From Flavobacterium erciyesense (GTDB lineage: Bacteria; Bacteroidota; Bacteroidia; Flavobacteriales; Flavobacteriaceae): a stretch of 64,000 nt of DNA. Each line of letters begins with the position of its first letter. Positions within the stretch are counted from its first letter, which is position 1. The translations under genes and the position numbers were made by a program. Positions 61,505-64,000 of this stretch are shown piece by piece. The notes under the pieces were generated by a model. It was given only the letters and a program-made list of their open reading frames with translations, did not search any database and was not told the origin of the DNA. The stretch is taken from the NCBI RefSeq assembly GCF_018069925.1, contig NZ_JAGPXB010000001.1, forward strand, positions 124,001 to 188,000, read 5' to 3'.

Positions 61505-62809
61505 TTATTCGAGAACCTTATTTTTATTAACTTTAATTATAAGAGTAGATAATGCTGCTAGAACTAGCAAAACACCTGCAAATGTGATAGCCTGACGAGG
61601 GTCATTATCTAAAAAATTACGCAAGACATATCCAAAAGAAACGTTTTGAATAATCATTGGTATCACAATCATCATGTTTATAATTCCCATATACACTCCG
61701 TAGCGCTCTTTTGAGATCACCGCTACTACCATTAAATAAGGAATTCCCATCATGCTAGCCCATGCAATTCCGTAACCAATCACAACTGCAAAAAACAAAT
61801 ATTGATTTTGGACTAATGGAAAGCACAAAAGCGAAACTGCACCAAACAGCAAGCAGACAAAATGAATCATTTTGGCACCATGTTTTTTAGCGAGTTTGGC
61901 CAAATAAAAAGCAATTGAAAAAGTCACTATAAATCCAAACGCACCAATTAACCCATTCCACTCTACCGCTTTTTCATATCCTTGGGGATTACTGGGCGTA
62001 ACATTCCAAACTGAAAGCGCTATACTTTTAGAGTTGTTTTGCCAGTAACACATCATGGCATACCATTGAAAGAGATAGACCAAAAACAGCTGCCACATCA
62101 CTTTTGGCATTTCTAAAACTGCTTTGTAAATGTCTATAAATGGAGAAAAAACGTTTAGAGGTTCTGCCTTCAAAGCTGCTAATTCCTCGTGAGTTGGTGG
62201 AATTTCTTGAGTTTTGCTCATACTCCACCAAATAGAAGTAATAGACAAAACTGCACCCAGAAAAAAGGATGCGTAAATCCAAGTAGGTAATGATCCTGTA
62301 TAACCTACGAAAACTATTGGAAACAAAAACAGGGATATATAAGCTAAAAATTGCCCAAAGCCTGTAAAAAAACTTTGCGCTTGAAAACCGGTAGGTTGCT
62401 GCTCTTCATTCAACGTATCAGCTATAAAAGCACGATAAGGTTCCATTGCAGTGTTGTTACCTACATCTAGAATCCAAAGTAAACCAGCCGCCATCCAAAG
62501 TGAACTACTAAACGGAAATAAAAACAAAGCCAAACTGCATACTAGCGCACCAATAAAAAAGTAAGGTTTGCGTCGACCCCATCTTGGATGCCAAGTTTTG
62601 TCACTCATTGCTCCAATTATGGGTTGAATGATTAATCCTGTAAGCGGACCAGCGAGATTTAAAATTGGAATTTCATCAGGACTAGCGTGTAAAAAGTCGT
62701 ATATCGGGTTTACGGCACTTTGTTGCAAACCAAAACTGTATTGAATGCCAAAAAAACCAACATTCATATTGATAATTTGCCAAAAACTTAATTTTACTTT
62801 TAAATTCAT
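61505..62809 (-). CDS. SLC45-type sugar transporter of the MFS
   Basis: The 434-residue protein has twelve hydrophobic helices. The loop after the second pair carries GAMSDKTWHPRWGRRKPYFFIG, the RWGRRxP motif characteristic of SLC45/plant-sucrose-transporter-like carriers. A second typical feature is the DVGNNTAMEPYRAFIADTL segment near residue 120. Such carriers take up sucrose, maltose or related disaccharides with protons. It is the first gene of the operon and lies downstream of a palindromic candidate operator (62901-62914). Confidence 0.88.
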   Translation of the reverse strand: MNLKVKLSFWQIINMNVGFFGIQYSFGLQQSAVNPIYDFLHASPDEIPILNLAGPLTGLIIQPIIGAMSDKTWHPRWGRRKPYFFIGALVCSLALFLFPFSSSLWMAAGLLWILDVGNNTAMEPYRAFIADTLNEEQQPTGFQAQSFFTGFGQFLAYISLFLFPIVFVGYTGSLPTWIYASFFLGAVLSITSIWWSMSKTQEIPPTHEELAALKAEPLNVFSPFIDIYKAVLEMPKVMWQLFLVYLFQWYAMMCYWQNNSKSIALSVWNVTPSNPQGYEKAVEWNGLIGAFGFIVTFSIAFYLAKLAKKHGAKMIHFVCLLFGAVSLLCFPLVQNQYLFFAVVIGYGIAWASMMGIPYLMVVAVISKERYGVYMGIINMMIVIPMIIQNVSFGYVLRNFLDNDPRQAITFAGVLLVLAALSTLIIKVNKNKVLE

Positions 62810-62878
62810 TCTGGTTGCTTAATTTGTTAATTTTTCATAAACTTAATTTTAAAATCGCCAAATAAAAACAGATTAAAC

Positions 62879-62908
62879 AAAAAAACGTTTTCGGAAGACC
62901 CGAAAACG
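62879..62908 (-). terminator. Terminator of the GyrI-like protein gene
   Basis: Minus-strand 9-bp stem CGTTTTCGG/CCGAAAACG (62886-62894 with 62900-62908), 5-base loop, then seven Ts. It ends transcripts of the gene at 62944-63861. Confidence 0.78.
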
Positions 62909-62914
62909 TTTTCG
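62901..62914. promoter_or_regulatory. Candidate LacI-type operator CGAAAACGTTTTCG
   Basis: A perfect 14-base palindrome with a central CG, like the binding sites of LacI/GalR-family sugar repressors. It overlaps one arm of the terminator at 62879-62908. It lies 92 bases before the SLC45-type gene. No LacI-type regulator gene is visible in the window. Confidence 0.5.
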
Positions 62915-62943
62915 ACTGCTATTAAAAAAGTAAAAAAGTTATG

Positions 62944-63861
62944 TTATTTTTTTTGAAAAGGAATAATCACTTTTGTTTGCCATTTTAGTTCATCACCACC
63001 ATTAAATGGATTAGCTAAAAAATGCTCCAAAACACGATGTTCTAGCTGTAATTTATTTCGCTCTGCGTAATCTTGTAGGGCAAACCAAGCGCGGTCTGAG
63101 GTTCTAAAATTTCCATAATAGGTAGCTTTCAAACCTTTGATTACTGGCAAGGTTTTAAATTTAACTGTAGCGTGAGGAATTATCTTAGTATTTTTCGCCA
63201 CTGGAAAGCAGTAGTTAAATTCAAGAGTTTCTTTTTCTTGATCCCAATTGGTTACCTCAACATAAGGTCTTCCTGTTATCTTAATTTTGTTTGTGTATAA
63301 AAATCCAGTTATTATCGCATCATTAGCAATCATGGTTTGCGCTTTTTCCTGTATTACACTTTTTAGGGCAATGTATGCAACGAATTCCTCATTTGAATTC
63401 CCCGGACCTTCTATTTTTACTTTAAAATTTTTAAGATGCGTGTCAAGACCTTTTTTAAAATCAGTGATTTTTTCCAACTGCTCTTTCTTAAAATCAGTTT
63501 CAAAAAAAGGAACTGTCAGTTTATTATACCAACTCTGGTTTATATCTGTGATACCAACATTGACGGAAACAACAGAATCATTCTTCGAGACCACTTCCCA
63601 ATCGTAAACCACTTGTTTTTGTCCTTGGGTTAGGGTATAACTTACTTGAGACAAGCCGCTTTTTTGGGTTAATACATATTTCACTCCTTCTTTTTGTTCT
63701 CGACTGGCTGCCCATTCTTTAATTCCTTGATGTACCGTTGCTCGTGCAGCTTGTACTTTGAAATGAATGGTATAATCTGATTGTTTAATTAAAAAGTACC
63801 ATCCTAAAAAAGCCGTAAAAAACACACTGCATCCAATCCAAATTTTCTTTTTAATACTCAT
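62944..63861 (-). CDS. Membrane-anchored GyrI-like/SRPBCC protein
   Basis: The 305-residue protein has one N-terminal membrane segment (about residues 7-25). A polyketide-cyclase-like part follows (about 30-150, opening IHFKVQAARATVHQGIKEWAA), then a C-terminal AraC-effector-binding/GyrI-like domain (about 160-300, with GRPYVEVTNWDQE and GNFRTSDRAWFALQDYAERN). No DNA-binding domain is present. GyrI-like domains bind small molecules. Its start overlaps the stop of the upstream haloperoxidase-like gene by one base (TAATG), so the two are probably co-translated. Confidence 0.78.
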   Translation of the reverse strand: MSIKKKIWIGCSVFFTAFLGWYFLIKQSDYTIHFKVQAARATVHQGIKEWAASREQKEGVKYVLTQKSGLSQVSYTLTQGQKQVVYDWEVVSKNDSVVSVNVGITDINQSWYNKLTVPFFETDFKKEQLEKITDFKKGLDTHLKNFKVKIEGPGNSNEEFVAYIALKSVIQEKAQTMIANDAIITGFLYTNKIKITGRPYVEVTNWDQEKETLEFNYCFPVAKNTKIIPHATVKFKTLPVIKGLKATYYGNFRTSDRAWFALQDYAERNKLQLEHRVLEHFLANPFNGGDELKWQTKVIIPFQKK

Positions 63862-64000
63862 TATTTTGTCTTCATTTTTAATTTACTAGTAATAAAATCT
63901 CCGATATTTTTACCTTGAACGACTCCATTTTCAATAGCTGCACGATAATGAATTCCGCCATACAACCTACTAATTGATGCTTCATCTGCAGCTTGTTGAA
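63861..64000 (-). CDS. C-terminal fragment of a vanadium haloperoxidase / PAP2-like protein
   Basis: The frame enters from the right edge and stops at TAA 63863-63861. The visible 45 residues contain AADEASISRLYGGIHYRAAIENG, which matches the C-terminal signature of vanadium-dependent haloperoxidases and related PAP2 acid phosphatases (SRxYGGIHY, with the vanadate or phosphate-binding His). Which activity it has cannot be told from the fragment. It precedes the GyrI-like gene with a one-base overlap. Confidence 0.75.
   Translation of the reverse strand, partial: QQAADEASISRLYGGIHYRAAIENGVVQGKNIGDFITSKLKMKTK

Noticed and set aside
1..64000. CRISPR arrays, insertion sequences, integrases and att sites
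   Set aside because: I looked for regularly spaced direct repeats, transposase motifs and terminal inverted repeats and found none; the only mobile-looking elements are the small structured repeats.

Overview
Organism. The window is a chromosomal segment of a Bacteroidota bacterium, most likely Flavobacterium or a close relative. The DNA is AT-rich. Promoters fit the Bacteroidetes form TTG, about 19-21 nt, TAnnTTTG. Outer-membrane, gliding and type IX secretion genes are present (sprA, remB, a PorP/SprF protein). The order sprA-gcvH-vanZ-deoC-remB matches what I recall of Flavobacterium johnsoniae. I see no insertion sequence, prophage, CRISPR array or rRNA; the one tRNA is tRNA-Glu(UUC). LAYOUT. 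1-12000: an unidentified C-terminal fragment, a large AsmA-family protein, a DUF2797 protein divergent from a GH3-family acyl-adenylating enzyme, serB, an SRPBCC protein, clpX, clpP, tig and tRNA-Glu. 12000-15700: a minus-strand operon of small exported metal-handling proteins (Cys-rich protein, two HMA proteins, TlpA thioredoxin, barrel protein, HMBD-DUF3347 lipoprotein), probably for copper. 15800-20000: a small membrane protein, an esterase-like hydrolase, pdxJ, a CBS protein and nadK. 19700-25500: a plus-strand envelope-biogenesis operon (DUF6089 protein, uppS, bamA, two OmpH/Skp chaperones). 25500-35800: murI, gamma carbonic anhydrase, a PorP/SprF protein, a NifU-type protein, a 22-residue-repeat protein, mscS, tsaB, an efflux adaptor with TolC, and a DUF4403 lipoprotein. 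35800-41000: the cytochrome oxidase and haem O block (cyoE, two subunit III genes, subunit IV, a SCO-like protein, SCO, DUF420). 41000-52700: gliding and secretion genes (remB, deoC, vanZ, gcvH, sprA, ruvA). 52700-55700: malic enzyme and a CBS protein. 55700-62800: a five-gene disaccharide operon (SLC45-type transporter, PfkB kinase, GH13_18-like phosphorylase, MFS transporter, neutral-type trehalase). 62900-64000: a membrane-anchored GyrI-like protein and the C-terminus of a vanadium haloperoxidase/PAP2-like protein. MOST UNUSUAL. First, three intergenic elements (3024-3133, 11503-11614, 17039-17155) share short conserved blocks and a GCGT/ACGC closing pair, while their long hairpins differ in sequence but stay paired. 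A looser fourth element lies at 9711-9854. This is what a structured RNA family or a mobile palindromic repeat looks like. Second, the trehalase carries an N-terminal EF-hand-like loop resembling the calcium-binding domain of fungal neutral trehalases. Third, the GH13_18-like enzyme has an insertion of about 60 residues. Fourth, several promoters are fused with the intrinsic terminators of neighbouring genes. LIMITS. Family names come from motif recognition by eye; no database search was run, so specificities are inferred.
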